Shown here one piece after another: positions 33,677-42,297 of a DNA stretch of 64,000 bases. How positions within the stretch are numbered: position 1 is the stretch's first letter; every line of letters starts with the position of its first letter. The notes under the pieces are model-generated. The model did no database searches. It was not told the DNA's origin and was given only the letters and a program-made list of their open reading frames with translations. The translations under genes and the position numbers were made by a program. The DNA is from Streptomyces populi (GTDB taxonomy: Bacteria; Actinomycetota; Actinomycetes; Streptomycetales; Streptomycetaceae). The DNA is taken from assembly GCF_002911015.1 (NCBI RefSeq), contig NZ_KZ626861.1, positions 1-64,000 on the forward strand. The letters are read 5' to 3'.

Positions 33677-34699
33677 GTGCAACGCTTGCGCACACGACTG
33701 GCGGGGGCGCTGCTGTCCGCGCTCGCCCTCACCCTCGCCCTGACCGGATGCGGGGGTCCCGCGGACCCCGCGTCGACGGCGGTCACCACGACGGCCGGAG
33801 CGGACGGCCCGGACGCCACCGACCGCGTCGAACCCCTGGCGTCCCCCGGAACGCCCCGGCTCCCGGTCACGGTGCGCTCGTCCGACGGGAGGCGGACGAC
33901 CGTCGAGAAGGCCGACCGGATCGTTCCGCTGTCCGGCGGCCTCAGCGAGATCGTCTTCACGCTCGGGCTCGGCGACCGGGTCGTGGCCCGCGACATCACC
34001 GCCACCTTCGCCCAGGCGAGGAAACTGCCCCTCGTCACCCGCAACCACGACGTCTCCGCGGAGGGCGTGCTCTCACTGCGCCCCGACCTCGTCCTCGCCG
34101 AGACGACGACCGGACCGGACGAGGCCGTGCGGCAGATCCGCGACGCCGGTGTTCCCGTCCTCGTCGTCGCCCCGGCGCGCGGCCTCGCCGACGTGGGTCC
34201 GCGCATCCGGACGGTGGCCGACGCCCTCGGCGTACCGGCGGCGGGGAAGCGGCTGGCGCAACGGTCGCAGGACCGGATCGCCGCCGTGCGCAAGGCGGTT
34301 CCGCCCCACGCGGACCACCCGCGCGTCGCCTTCCTCTACCTCCGCGGCTCCGCCTCCGTCTATCTCATCGGCGGCCGGGGCTCGGGCGCGACCTCGCTGC
34401 TGGAGGCGGCGGGGGCGGTCGACGCGGGCGCCGCGTCGGGCCTGGACAAGGACTTCACCCCCATCACCACCGAGGCGCTCGTCCGGGCCGCGCCCGACGC
34501 GATCCTCGTGATGTCCAAGGGACTCGAGTCCGTCGGCGGAACCGACGGACTCGTCAAGATCCCCGGGGTGGCGCAGACCCCGGCCGGCATGGAGCGCCGG
34601 GTGGTGTCCGTCGAGGACGGGGTGCTCCTCAACTACGGGCCGCGCACGGACCAGGTACTGAGGTCGCTGGTGCGGCAGTTGTACGGGGACGCCCGATGA
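33677..34699 (+). CDS. hmuT: Heme ABC transporter substrate-binding lipoprotein
   Basis: The GTG at 33677 opens a 340-residue lipoprotein with lipobox LTGC (Cys25). The rest is a class III periplasmic-binding fold (DRIVPLSGGLSEIVFTLGL, LSLRPDLVLAE, DKDFTPITTEALVRAAPDAIL). HmuT-type proteins bind heme with conserved His/Tyr residues. It overlaps hmuU by ATGA. The neighbouring htaA and heme oxygenase genes support heme, rather than siderophore, as ligand. Confidence 0.9.
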   Translation: MQRLRTRLAGALLSALALTLALTGCGGPADPASTAVTTTAGADGPDATDRVEPLASPGTPRLPVTVRSSDGRRTTVEKADRIVPLSGGLSEIVFTLGLGDRVVARDITATFAQARKLPLVTRNHDVSAEGVLSLRPDLVLAETTTGPDEAVRQIRDAGVPVLVVAPARGLADVGPRIRTVADALGVPAAGKRLAQRSQDRIAAVRKAVPPHADHPRVAFLYLRGSASVYLIGGRGSGATSLLEAAGAVDAGAASGLDKDFTPITTEALVRAAPDAILVMSKGLESVGGTDGLVKIPGVAQTPAGMERRVVSVEDGVLLNYGPRTDQVLRSLVRQLYGDAR

Positions 34700-35823
34700 C
34701 CGCCGTCGACCGCCCGGCCCCCGAGGCCCCCGCCGGCCCCTCCCCCGGACCGGCCGTCGACGGGACCGGCACCCCTCCCGTACGCGAACGGGCGGCACGC
34801 GGCACCCCCTGGCTCCTGACCGCCGGGCTGCTCGCCGCCCTGCTCGTCCTGGTCCCCGTGGCCGCCGGACTCGGCGCGTACCCGATCCCCACCGGGGACG
34901 TGCTCGCCTCCGTCGCCCACCGCGCCGGTCTCGGGGGCACCGCGCTGGACCGGGTCCCGGAGTCGGTCCTGTGGGACGTGCGCTTCCCGCGGATCGTGCT
35001 CGCCCTGCTCATCGGCGGCTCGCTGGGCTGCGCCGGCGCCCTCATGCAGGGCGTGTTCGGCAATCCGCTGGCCGAACCCGGGGTCATCGGCGTCTCGTCG
35101 GGCGCGGCGGTCGGCGCGGTCGCCGCCATCGCGCTCGGCCTGGACTTCCTCGGCACCTTCACCGTCCCGGCCGTCGCCTTCGTGACGGGTCTGGCCACCG
35201 TCCTCGTCGTCCACGCGACGTCCCGCTCGGGCGGCCGCACCGAGGTGGTCACGCTGATCCTCACCGGGATCGCCCTGAACGCCTTCACGGGCGCCCTGAC
35301 CGGACTGTTCCTGTTCTTCGCGGACTCCGCCGCCGTCAGCCAGATCGCCTTCTGGCAGCTCGGCTCGCTGGCGCAGGCGACCTGGCCGAAGGTCCTCGCG
35401 GTCCTGCCCTGTGCCGCGGCCGGCCTGGCCCTGGCACCGCTGTACGCCCGCCGGCTCGATCTGCTGTCCCTCGGCGAACGGCCCGCCCGGCACCTGGGCG
35501 TCGACGTCGAACGGCTGCGGCTCGTCCTCGTGCTGGTCATCGCGCTGCTCACGGCGGCGGCCGTCAGCGTCTCGGGGATCATCGGCTTCGTCGGTCTCGT
35601 CGTACCGCATCTGCTGCGCATGGCGGCCGGACCCGGTCACCGCTTCCTGATCCCGGGCAGCGCGCTCGGCGGCGCCGCGGTCCTGCTCGCGGCCGACCTC
35701 GCCGCCCGGACCCTCGCGCAGCCCGCCGAGCTCCCCCTCGGCGTCCTCACCGCCCTGCTGGGCAGCCCGTTCTTCCTCTGGCTGCTGCGCAGGACCCGTC
35801 GCAGGCAAGGAGGCTGGGCATGA
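34696..35823 (+). CDS. hmuU: Heme ABC transporter permease (FecCD family)
   Basis: The 375-residue permease starts at ATG 34696, overlapping the hmuT stop; the frame remains open far upstream, but that is antisense to htaA. After a Pro-rich tail it has about ten helices. FecCD signatures are WDVRFPRIVLALLIGGSLG, GNPLAEPGVIGVSSGA, SVSGIIGFVGLVVPHLLR and ELPLGVLTALLGSPFFLWLL. It forms the membrane channel with HmuT and HmuV. Confidence 0.93.
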   Translation: MTAVDRPAPEAPAGPSPGPAVDGTGTPPVRERAARGTPWLLTAGLLAALLVLVPVAAGLGAYPIPTGDVLASVAHRAGLGGTALDRVPESVLWDVRFPRIVLALLIGGSLGCAGALMQGVFGNPLAEPGVIGVSSGAAVGAVAAIALGLDFLGTFTVPAVAFVTGLATVLVVHATSRSGGRTEVVTLILTGIALNAFTGALTGLFLFFADSAAVSQIAFWQLGSLAQATWPKVLAVLPCAAAGLALAPLYARRLDLLSLGERPARHLGVDVERLRLVLVLVIALLTAAAVSVSGIIGFVGLVVPHLLRMAAGPGHRFLIPGSALGGAAVLLAADLAARTLAQPAELPLGVLTALLGSPFFLWLLRRTRRRQGGWA

Positions 35824-36752
35824 GATCCGACGGAAGCGGCACCGGGGGCACGCCCCCGAAGACGCCGCGCACCGCCGGGGGTCCGCGGCTCGCGCGTGCC
35901 GCCCGGGGGCTGCGGCTCGTATCCGCGGCGCGGCCCGCACCGCCGCCCGCGCCCGCCCCCGGTGACGTGCTCGCCGAGGCCGCGGGCCTCCACGTCCGGC
36001 TCGGCGGCCGGGAGGTGCTGCGCGGCGTCGACGTCACGGCCCGCGCGGGCGAGGTGCTCGCGCTGGTCGGGCCCAACGGGGCGGGCAAGTCGACCCTCCT
36101 GGCCGCGCTGGCGGCCGACCTGCGGGCCGCGGAAGGGGTCGTACGTCTCCACGGGCGCCCTGCGCGGTACTGGTCCGCGGCCGAACTCGCCCTGCGCCGG
36201 GCCGTGCTCCCCCAGTCGGCGGCGCTCTCCTTCCCGTTCACGGTGGAGGAGGTCGTCCGGATGGGGCGGGCTCCCTGGGCCCACAGCCCGCGGGACGACG
36301 ACGCGGCGGTCGGCGCGGCCATGGCGGCCACCGAGGTCACCGCGTTCGCGGCACGCTCCTTCGCCGCGCTCAGCGGCGGGGAGCGCGCGCGGGTGGCGCT
36401 CGCCCGGGTGCTCGCGCAGCGCGCGCCGCTCCTGCTGCTCGACGAGCCGACGGCCGCCCTCGACCTGCGGCACCAGGAACTGGTCCTGCGGGTGTGCCGG
36501 GAAAGGGCGCACGCCGGTGACGCGGTGGTCGTGGTGCTGCACGATCTGGGTCTGGCGGCGGCCTACGCGCACCGGGTCGCGATCCTGTGCGCCGGTCGTG
36601 TCGCGGCCCACGGCCGGCCGGCGGAGGTCTTCACCGACGGGCTGCTGACCGAGGTCTACCGGCAGCCGGTCGAGGTGTTTCCGCACCCCAGGACCGGCGC
36701 CGCGCTCATCACCCCGAAACGCGACGAAACCGCCTCCTTGACCTCCGCTTGA
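35820..36752 (+). CDS. hmuV: Heme ABC transporter ATP-binding protein
   Basis: The 310-residue ATPase overlaps hmuU by ATGA. It has a long N-terminal extension (about 48 residues) before the core. Walker A is GPNGAGKS, the signature ALSGGERARVALARVL, Walker B LLLLDEPTAALDL and the switch VVVLHDLGLAAAY. RAVLPQSAALSFPFTVEEVV is typical of HmuV/FecE. It is the last gene of the hmuTUV operon. Confidence 0.93.
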   Translation: MRSDGSGTGGTPPKTPRTAGGPRLARAARGLRLVSAARPAPPPAPAPGDVLAEAAGLHVRLGGREVLRGVDVTARAGEVLALVGPNGAGKSTLLAALAADLRAAEGVVRLHGRPARYWSAAELALRRAVLPQSAALSFPFTVEEVVRMGRAPWAHSPRDDDAAVGAAMAATEVTAFAARSFAALSGGERARVALARVLAQRAPLLLLDEPTAALDLRHQELVLRVCRERAHAGDAVVVVLHDLGLAAAYAHRVAILCAGRVAAHGRPAEVFTDGLLTEVYRQPVEVFPHPRTGAALITPKRDETASLTSA

Positions 36753-36843
36753 CCATTCCATGGGATCCGTTTTGAGTCACCGTGATCAAGCCGTTCCTGT
36801 AAGCCGCCTGTGAGAGCTGAATCACCGCATAGAGGGGTATCAC

Positions 36844-36882
36844 TGAGGCAAGCCTCAGATAAGTTAGGCCAGCCTCACCATG
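36844..36882 (+). promoter_or_regulatory. Tandem iron-box-like sites before efeO
   Basis: TTAGGCCAGCCTCACCATG (36864-36882) resembles the DmdR consensus at about two thirds of positions. A palindrome TGAGGCAAGCCTCA (36844-36857) lies just upstream in phase. They sit 48-86 bp before the efeO start and suggest iron repression of the Efe operon. Confidence 0.55.
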
Positions 36883-36929
36883 CCGAACGGGCCCGCCGTG
36901 CGGCTTGTCCGACTTCTCTTGGAGCCTGC

Positions 36930-38066
36930 ATGCGAGCCGTCCGACTGTCCGTCGTCACCGCAGCCGCCACCGCGGCCGCCCTGGCCGCTGTCACGGGTTG
37001 CACCCAGAAGAGCGACGCCAAGAACGGCGACGCGATCCAGGTGACCGCGGCCGACTCCAAGTGCGAGACCTCGACCAAGACCGTCCCGGCCGGCCAGGTC
37101 ACCCTGAAGATCGAGAACAAGGGCTCCCAGGCCACCGAGGTCGAGATCGTCTTCCCCGACGACCGGATCGTCTCCGAGAAGGAGAACATCGGCCCCGGCA
37201 CCAAGTACACGCTGACCGCCGAGGTGAAGGCCGGTTCGTACGAGATCGCCTGCCGTCCGGGGATGAAGGGCCACGGCGTCCGCCAGAAGCTCACCGTGAC
37301 CGGCGGCAAGGTCGCCAAGCGCGACCCGCGCCTGGACAAGGCGGTCGCCTCCTACCGCGAGTGGGCACAGTCGGAGGCCGACTCCACGATCCCGAAGGTG
37401 AAGACGTTCGCCGACGCCGTCAAGGCCGGCGACCTCGAGGCCGCCAAGAAGGCCTACGCCCCCTCGCGGGTCGGCTGGGAGAGCACCGAGCCGATCGCCG
37501 AGTCGTTCGGTGACATCGACCCGAAGACCGACACCCGCGCGGACGGCCTGGAGAAGGGCCAGAAGTGGACCGGCTGGCACGCGCTGGAGAAGGCGCTGTG
37601 GGCGGACAAGAAGATCGGTGACGAGCAGAAGGCCCTCGCCGGCCAGCTCGTCACCGACCTGACCGACTGGCAGAAGCGCGTCGGCAAGGCCGAGATCACC
37701 CCGACCTCCATGGCCAACGGCGCCAAGGAACTGCTCGACGAGGTCGCGAGCGGCAAGGTCACCGGCGAGGAGGAGCGCTACTCGCACACGGACCTCAGCG
37801 ACTTCAAGGCCAACGTCGACGGCGCGCAGAAGGCGTACGAGCTGCTCAAGCCGGTCGCCTCGGAGAACGACGCGGCGCTGACGGCCGAGCTCGACAAGCA
37901 GTTCGCCGCGGTGAACAAGCTGCTCGACACGTACCGCACGGACAAGACGTCCGACGGCTTCGTCTCGTACGACAAGGTCGGCGAGGCCGACCGCAAGGGG
38001 CTCCTGGACGCGGTCAACGCGCTCGCCGAGCCCCTGTCCAAGCTCGCCGCCGCCGTCGTGAAGTAG
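36930..38066 (+). CDS. efeO: EfeO iron-uptake lipoprotein (cupredoxin plus M75 domain)
   Basis: The 378-residue protein starts at ATG 36930; a longer in-frame start overlaps the iron boxes. It has a lipobox VTGC (Cys24), a cupredoxin-like domain (about 40-125, ending EIACRPGMKGHGVRQKLTV) and an imelysin/M75 helical domain (about 135-375). The M75 metal motif HxxE is His217-Glu220 in GWHALEKALW. EfeO delivers iron to EfeU; with EfeB it forms the Efe system. The order efeO-efeB-efeU with tight spacing indicates one operon. Confidence 0.93.
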   Translation: MRAVRLSVVTAAATAAALAAVTGCTQKSDAKNGDAIQVTAADSKCETSTKTVPAGQVTLKIENKGSQATEVEIVFPDDRIVSEKENIGPGTKYTLTAEVKAGSYEIACRPGMKGHGVRQKLTVTGGKVAKRDPRLDKAVASYREWAQSEADSTIPKVKTFADAVKAGDLEAAKKAYAPSRVGWESTEPIAESFGDIDPKTDTRADGLEKGQKWTGWHALEKALWADKKIGDEQKALAGQLVTDLTDWQKRVGKAEITPTSMANGAKELLDEVASGKVTGEEERYSHTDLSDFKANVDGAQKAYELLKPVASENDAALTAELDKQFAAVNKLLDTYRTDKTSDGFVSYDKVGEADRKGLLDAVNALAEPLSKLAAAVVK

Positions 38067-38077
38067 GAGCCAGCGCC

Positions 38078-39382
38078 ATGACGGACACCACCCAGGACAG
38101 CACGAACGGCGCCGACGCCGACGGGACCGCCCGCACCGGCTCCGCGCCGACCCGGCGTTCCCTGATCGGCTGGGGCGGCGCGGGGCTCGCGCTCGGTGCC
38201 GCCGCGGCCGGCGGTGCCGTCGCGATGACCCGCGCCGGCAACGACGTCGACCCGGTCGGCGCCGACACCGGTGCCGCCGTCCCCTTCCACGGCCCGCACC
38301 AGGCCGGCATCGCGACGGCGGTGCAGGACCGGCTGCACTTCGCCGCGTTCGACGTGAAGACGGACGACCGCGACGCCTTCGTCCAGCTCCTCAAGGACTG
38401 GACGCAGGCGGCCGCCCGGATGACCGCCGGGCACGCGGTCGGCGAGGGCGCGTACGGCGGTCTGGCCGAGGCGCCGCCGGACGACACCGGTGAGGCGCTG
38501 GGGCTCAAGCCGTCCCGGCTGACCCTGACCATCGGCTTCGGCCCGTCGCTGTTCGCGAAGTTCGGTCTGGCGGACCGGCGGCCGGAGGCGCTCGTCGATC
38601 TGCCCGCGTTCTCGGGCGACAACCTGGACAAGGCCCGCAGCGACGGCGACCTGTGCATCCAGGCCTGCGCGGACGACCCGCAGGTGGCGGTGCACGCCAT
38701 CCGCAACCTGGCCCGCATCGGCTTCGGCAAGGTCGCCATCCGCTGGTCGCAGCTCGGCTTCGGCAAGACGTCGTCGACGACCCCGGACGCGCAGACCCCG
38801 CGCAACCTGATGGGCTTCAAGGACGGCACCCGCAACATCGCGGGCACCGAGACCGAGCGGCTGAAGAAGTTCGTGTGGGCCGACGCGAAGGACAACGACG
38901 GGAAGGCCGCCTGGATGACCGGCGGTTCCTACCTCGTCGCCCGGCGCATCCGGATGAACATCGAGACCTGGGACCGCACCTCGCTCCAGGAGCAGGAGGA
39001 CGTCTTCGGCCGCGACAAGGGCGAGGGCGCCCCCGTCGGCAAGGCCAAGGAGCACGACAAGCCGTTCCTGAAGGCGATGAAGCCGGACGCGCACGTCCGG
39101 CTCGCGCACCCCGACTCCAACGGCGGTGTGACGATCCTGCGCCGCGGCTACTCCTTCACGGACGGCACGGACGGCCTCGGCCGTCTCGAGGCGGGCCTGT
39201 TCTTCCTCGCCTACCAGCGGGACGTGCGCAAGGGGTTCATCCCCCTTCAGCGCAGCCTGTCGCGCTCCGACGCGCTCAACGAGTACATCCAGCACGTGAG
39301 TTCGGCGGTCTTCGCCGTTCCGCCCGGCGTCCGGGACAAGGACGACTGGTGGGGCCGCGCGCTGTTCTCCAAGGAGGTGTAG
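38078..39382 (+). CDS. efeB: EfeB, Tat-exported Dyp-type heme peroxidase
   Basis: The 434-residue enzyme has a twin-arginine signal (TRRSLIGWG, Arg26-Arg27). The Dyp signature GxxDG is GFKDG (residues 246-250), and His344 in LAHPDSNGG is the probable heme ligand. EfeB family members oxidise Fe2+ or act on heme outside the membrane. It begins 11 bp after efeO and ends 2 bp before efeU; its last codons carry the AAGGAGG ribosome site for efeU. Confidence 0.93.
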   Translation: MTDTTQDSTNGADADGTARTGSAPTRRSLIGWGGAGLALGAAAAGGAVAMTRAGNDVDPVGADTGAAVPFHGPHQAGIATAVQDRLHFAAFDVKTDDRDAFVQLLKDWTQAAARMTAGHAVGEGAYGGLAEAPPDDTGEALGLKPSRLTLTIGFGPSLFAKFGLADRRPEALVDLPAFSGDNLDKARSDGDLCIQACADDPQVAVHAIRNLARIGFGKVAIRWSQLGFGKTSSTTPDAQTPRNLMGFKDGTRNIAGTETERLKKFVWADAKDNDGKAAWMTGGSYLVARRIRMNIETWDRTSLQEQEDVFGRDKGEGAPVGKAKEHDKPFLKAMKPDAHVRLAHPDSNGGVTILRRGYSFTDGTDGLGRLEAGLFFLAYQRDVRKGFIPLQRSLSRSDALNEYIQHVSSAVFAVPPGVRDKDDWWGRALFSKEV

Positions 39383-39384
39383 CC

Positions 39385-40260
39385 GTGTTCGGCAACTACC
39401 TGATCGGACTGCGCGAGGGCCTGGAGGCCAGCCTCGTCGTCTGCATCCTCATCGCCTACCTGGTGAAGACGGAGCGCAGGGACGCGCTGAAGCCGATCTG
39501 GGCCGGCATCGGCGTCGCGATCACCGTGGCGCTCGGCTTCGGCTGCGCGCTGGAGTTCGGCTCCCAGGAGATGACGTTCCAGGCCCAGGAGGCGCTCGGC
39601 GGTTCGCTGTCGATCCTCGCCGTCGGCCTGGTGACGTGGATGGTCTTCTGGATGCGGCGCACCGCCCGGCACCTGAAGTCCGAGCTGCACGGCAAGCTGG
39701 ACGCGGCGCTCGCCATGGGAACGGGCGCGCTGGTGGCGACCGCGTTCCTGGCGGTCGGCCGGGAGGGCCTGGAGACGGCCCTGTTCGTGTGGGCGTCGGT
39801 GCACGCGGCCAGCGACGGCACCCCCCGCCCGCTGATCGGCGTGGCACTGGGCCTGGCCACCGCGGTCCTCCTCGGCTGGCTCTTCTACCGTGGCGCGCTG
39901 AGGATCAACCTCGCCAAGTTCTTCACCTGGACCGGCGGCATGCTGGTCGTCGTCGCCGCGGGCGTGCTCGCGTACGGCGTCCACGACTTGCAGGAGGCCG
40001 ACTTCGTCCCGGGTCTGACGAACCTGGCCTTCGACATCAGCTCCACGATCGACCCGACGAGCTGGTACGGCACCCTGCTGAAGGGCGTCTTCAACTTCCA
40101 GCCCGACCCGACCGTCCTTCAGGTCACGGTGTGGGCCCTGTACTTGGTCCCGACGCTCACGATCTTCTTCGCCCCGGTAGGGTTCGCCTCCGGGAAGAAG
40201 AAGGTGAAGGCACCTGATGAGCAGGGATCGCACGGAGCTCAGCCCTCGAAGGCGTCGTAG
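39385..40260 (+). CDS. efeU: EfeU, Ftr1-family ferrous/ferric iron permease
   Basis: The GTG at 39385, with AAGGAGG in the end of efeB, opens a 291-residue protein with seven predicted helices. The two Ftr1 iron motifs are REGLE at residues 10-14 and 126-130 (VGREGLETALF). DLQEADFVPG is also typical. It is the membrane channel of the Efe system. Its C-terminal 14 codons overlap the start of the next lipoprotein gene. Confidence 0.93.
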   Translation: MFGNYLIGLREGLEASLVVCILIAYLVKTERRDALKPIWAGIGVAITVALGFGCALEFGSQEMTFQAQEALGGSLSILAVGLVTWMVFWMRRTARHLKSELHGKLDAALAMGTGALVATAFLAVGREGLETALFVWASVHAASDGTPRPLIGVALGLATAVLLGWLFYRGALRINLAKFFTWTGGMLVVVAAGVLAYGVHDLQEADFVPGLTNLAFDISSTIDPTSWYGTLLKGVFNFQPDPTVLQVTVWALYLVPTLTIFFAPVGFASGKKKVKAPDEQGSHGAQPSKAS

Positions 40261-41227
40261 CCCCGTCCGTCTCGCCCTGGCGGCGACGACGGTGACCGCG
40301 CTGTGGGCGGCGAGCGGCTGCGTGGTGGTGCACGGCGAGCGGGAGGTCGTGCCGGCCACGACCCGCGCCGACGCCGCCCGCGCGCTCGCGGACTTCACCG
40401 CCGCCTACAACAAGGCGGACGCGACGTACGACCGTTCGAAGGACGCGGACCGGGTGACCGGTCCGCTCGCGGACATCGACGGCGCCAAGCTGAGGGCCGG
40501 TCGTCTGAGCAAGCCCGCCGGGAATCCCGCGCATTCGGCGCTGGAGTTCGACGACGCCGAGTTCTCGATCCCCGCGAAGGCGGGCTGGCCACGCTGGTTC
40601 GTGGCGGACGCGACGGCCAACAAGGGCGTGCCGGGCAGCCGCTGGCTGCTCGTCTTCACCCGGGACGGCGCCCGCGAGAAGTGGCAGGCCTCGTACCTCA
40701 CGGTCCTCGGGGCCGGTGACGTGCCGGAGTTCGCGAAGGACGAGGACGGCTGGGCACAGCCCGTCGCCGCCGACGACCCGGCGCTCACGGTCCGGCCGCG
40801 AGAGCTCGGCCGGTCGTACGCGGCCTATCTGAAGACCGGCGGCGACACCTTCGCCACGGGCGTCCACACCTCGCAGTGGCGGGCCCAGCGCGAGAAGTTC
40901 GCCAGCCGGCCCGGTCTCGCCCGGCAGTACATCGACCAGCCGCTGACCGCGGGCGACTACGCGCCGGTGGGTCTGCGCACCGCGGACGGCGGGGCGCTGG
41001 TGTTCTTCGCCACGCGCCGCTTCGAGAAGGAGACCGCCGCCGCGGGCACCGAGATCCCCTCCCCCGGCGCGGACGTGCGGGCCCTGACGACCGGCGAGAT
41101 CAACCGGTCCCTGACCCTGGAGTTCGTCTCCAACCAGGCCGCCCTGGACCCGCCGAAGGGCTCGGGCCGTGGACAGGTGTCCGTCCTCGGACGGGTCGAG
41201 GGGCTTACGGGCGCCAAGGGCGAGTAG
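40217..41227 (+). CDS. Hypothetical lipoprotein after efeU
   Basis: The 336-residue protein starts at ATG 40217 inside the end of efeU (44-bp overlap). A basic N terminus (SPRRRRSPVR) and lipobox ASGC (Cys35) mark a lipoprotein; the rest is a soluble alpha/beta domain (LEFDDAEFSIPAKAGWPRWFV, RWLLVFTRDGAREKWQASYL). The overlap implies cotranslation with the Efe operon, but no metal-ligand motif is evident. It resembles Streptomyces lipoproteins of unknown function. Confidence 0.75.
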   Translation: MSRDRTELSPRRRRSPVRLALAATTVTALWAASGCVVVHGEREVVPATTRADAARALADFTAAYNKADATYDRSKDADRVTGPLADIDGAKLRAGRLSKPAGNPAHSALEFDDAEFSIPAKAGWPRWFVADATANKGVPGSRWLLVFTRDGAREKWQASYLTVLGAGDVPEFAKDEDGWAQPVAADDPALTVRPRELGRSYAAYLKTGGDTFATGVHTSQWRAQREKFASRPGLARQYIDQPLTAGDYAPVGLRTADGGALVFFATRRFEKETAAAGTEIPSPGADVRALTTGEINRSLTLEFVSNQAALDPPKGSGRGQVSVLGRVEGLTGAKGE

Positions 41228-41273
41228 CCGGGCCCGCGCCACGGCCGACGTCGGCCGGCCGGCGCCCGGGGCC

Positions 41274-42008
41274 TCAGCCCCGGTGGGGCCAGGCGGTGAG
41301 CTGGTCCGCGCCGTTCTCCCCCGCGTAGCGGGCGCATGCGTCGGTCAGGGTCTCCAGGAGCGTGAGCGGGTCCGGCAGCGGGTGCTCGGGGCCGCGCACC
41401 CAGTCGACGCCCAGCCCTCCGGGCAGCCGGGCCGGCGGCACCAGGACGTACGAGCCGCGGCAGTGCCAGCGGAAGCCGGGGTGTTCGTCCATCGTCTCGG
41501 GGTGGCAGTCCAGCTCGCAGGGCCACCACTCGTCCTCGTCCTCGGGCGTGCCGCGGGTGAGGGTGAAGAAGAGCATGCGGCCGTCGCCGGTCTCCGCGAC
41601 GGGGCCGACCTCGACGCCGGAGGCGAGCAGGCGCTCCAGCGCCTCGCGCCCGGCGTCCAGCGGCACGTCCAGGACGTCGTGCACCATGCCGGTCGCGGTG
41701 ATGAAGTTCGCCTTCGGCTGATGCCGGGCCCAGCGCTCGATCTGGGCGCGGTCGGTCGTCGACTGCGTCTGCCAGGCGAAGGAGACGGGGTGGCGCGCGG
41801 GCGTGGGGCAGCCGACGCGGTCACAGGAACAGCGGTAGCCGGAGGGGTACGCGGCCTGCGCGAGCGGCAGCCCCGCGGCGGCGGCGGCGAGCAGCAGGGC
41901 TTCACGCCCGTCGGCGGACGTCTCCGCGGGGGCTTTGGGCCGGCGTCCGCCGAACCACTTCGAGATCCTGTCCCACGTGCCGGAGCGGCGGCCGAACTCT
42001 GCGCTCAT
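41274..42008 (-). CDS. Bifunctional DNA primase/polymerase-domain protein
   Basis: The 244-residue protein has the N-terminal Prim-Pol layout in GLPLAQAAYPSGYRCSCD, TPARHPVSFAWQTQSTTD, WARHQPKANFITATG and SYVLVPPA. Four cysteines lie in CSCDRVGCPTP and CELDCHPE/WHCRG. The catalytic acidic pair usual in Prim-Pol is hard to see (VLDVPLDAG replaces D-x-D), so it may be an inactive or regulatory paralogue. Such stand-alone genes are common in Streptomyces and have no known role. Confidence 0.72.
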   Translation of the reverse strand: MSAEFGRRSGTWDRISKWFGGRRPKAPAETSADGREALLLAAAAAGLPLAQAAYPSGYRCSCDRVGCPTPARHPVSFAWQTQSTTDRAQIERWARHQPKANFITATGMVHDVLDVPLDAGREALERLLASGVEVGPVAETGDGRMLFFTLTRGTPEDEDEWWPCELDCHPETMDEHPGFRWHCRGSYVLVPPARLPGGLGVDWVRGPEHPLPDPLTLLETLTDACARYAGENGADQLTAWPHRG

Positions 42009-42297
42009 CTATCCCCTCGCCTCGCCGTAGTGCAAATCGTCCTCGCCCCATCGTCCCACCATCCTGGGCCCCGGGTGGCCGGAGCCGACGACGGGGCAGG
42101 TGAGGTGATGCCTCCACCGGGCCTTGATCAGGCGTTATTGCATGATTTGAGGCTATTTCGCGGGCGTCCGACGAGTGCGGGATCACGGCCGGGGCGGGCG
42201 GACCCGGTGGACATCACCCGGGCGCCTCCCGCTCCCCGGGCCGGGCGCACCGCACCATGAGCACCAACTGCCCCTGCGGTTGCGTAAGGAGCCTTCC

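Noticed and set aside
32659..34695. A long plus-strand frame continuous with hmuU
   Set aside because: It lies antisense to the htaA gene and out of frame through hmuT; the ATGA overlap at 34696 is the real hmuU start.
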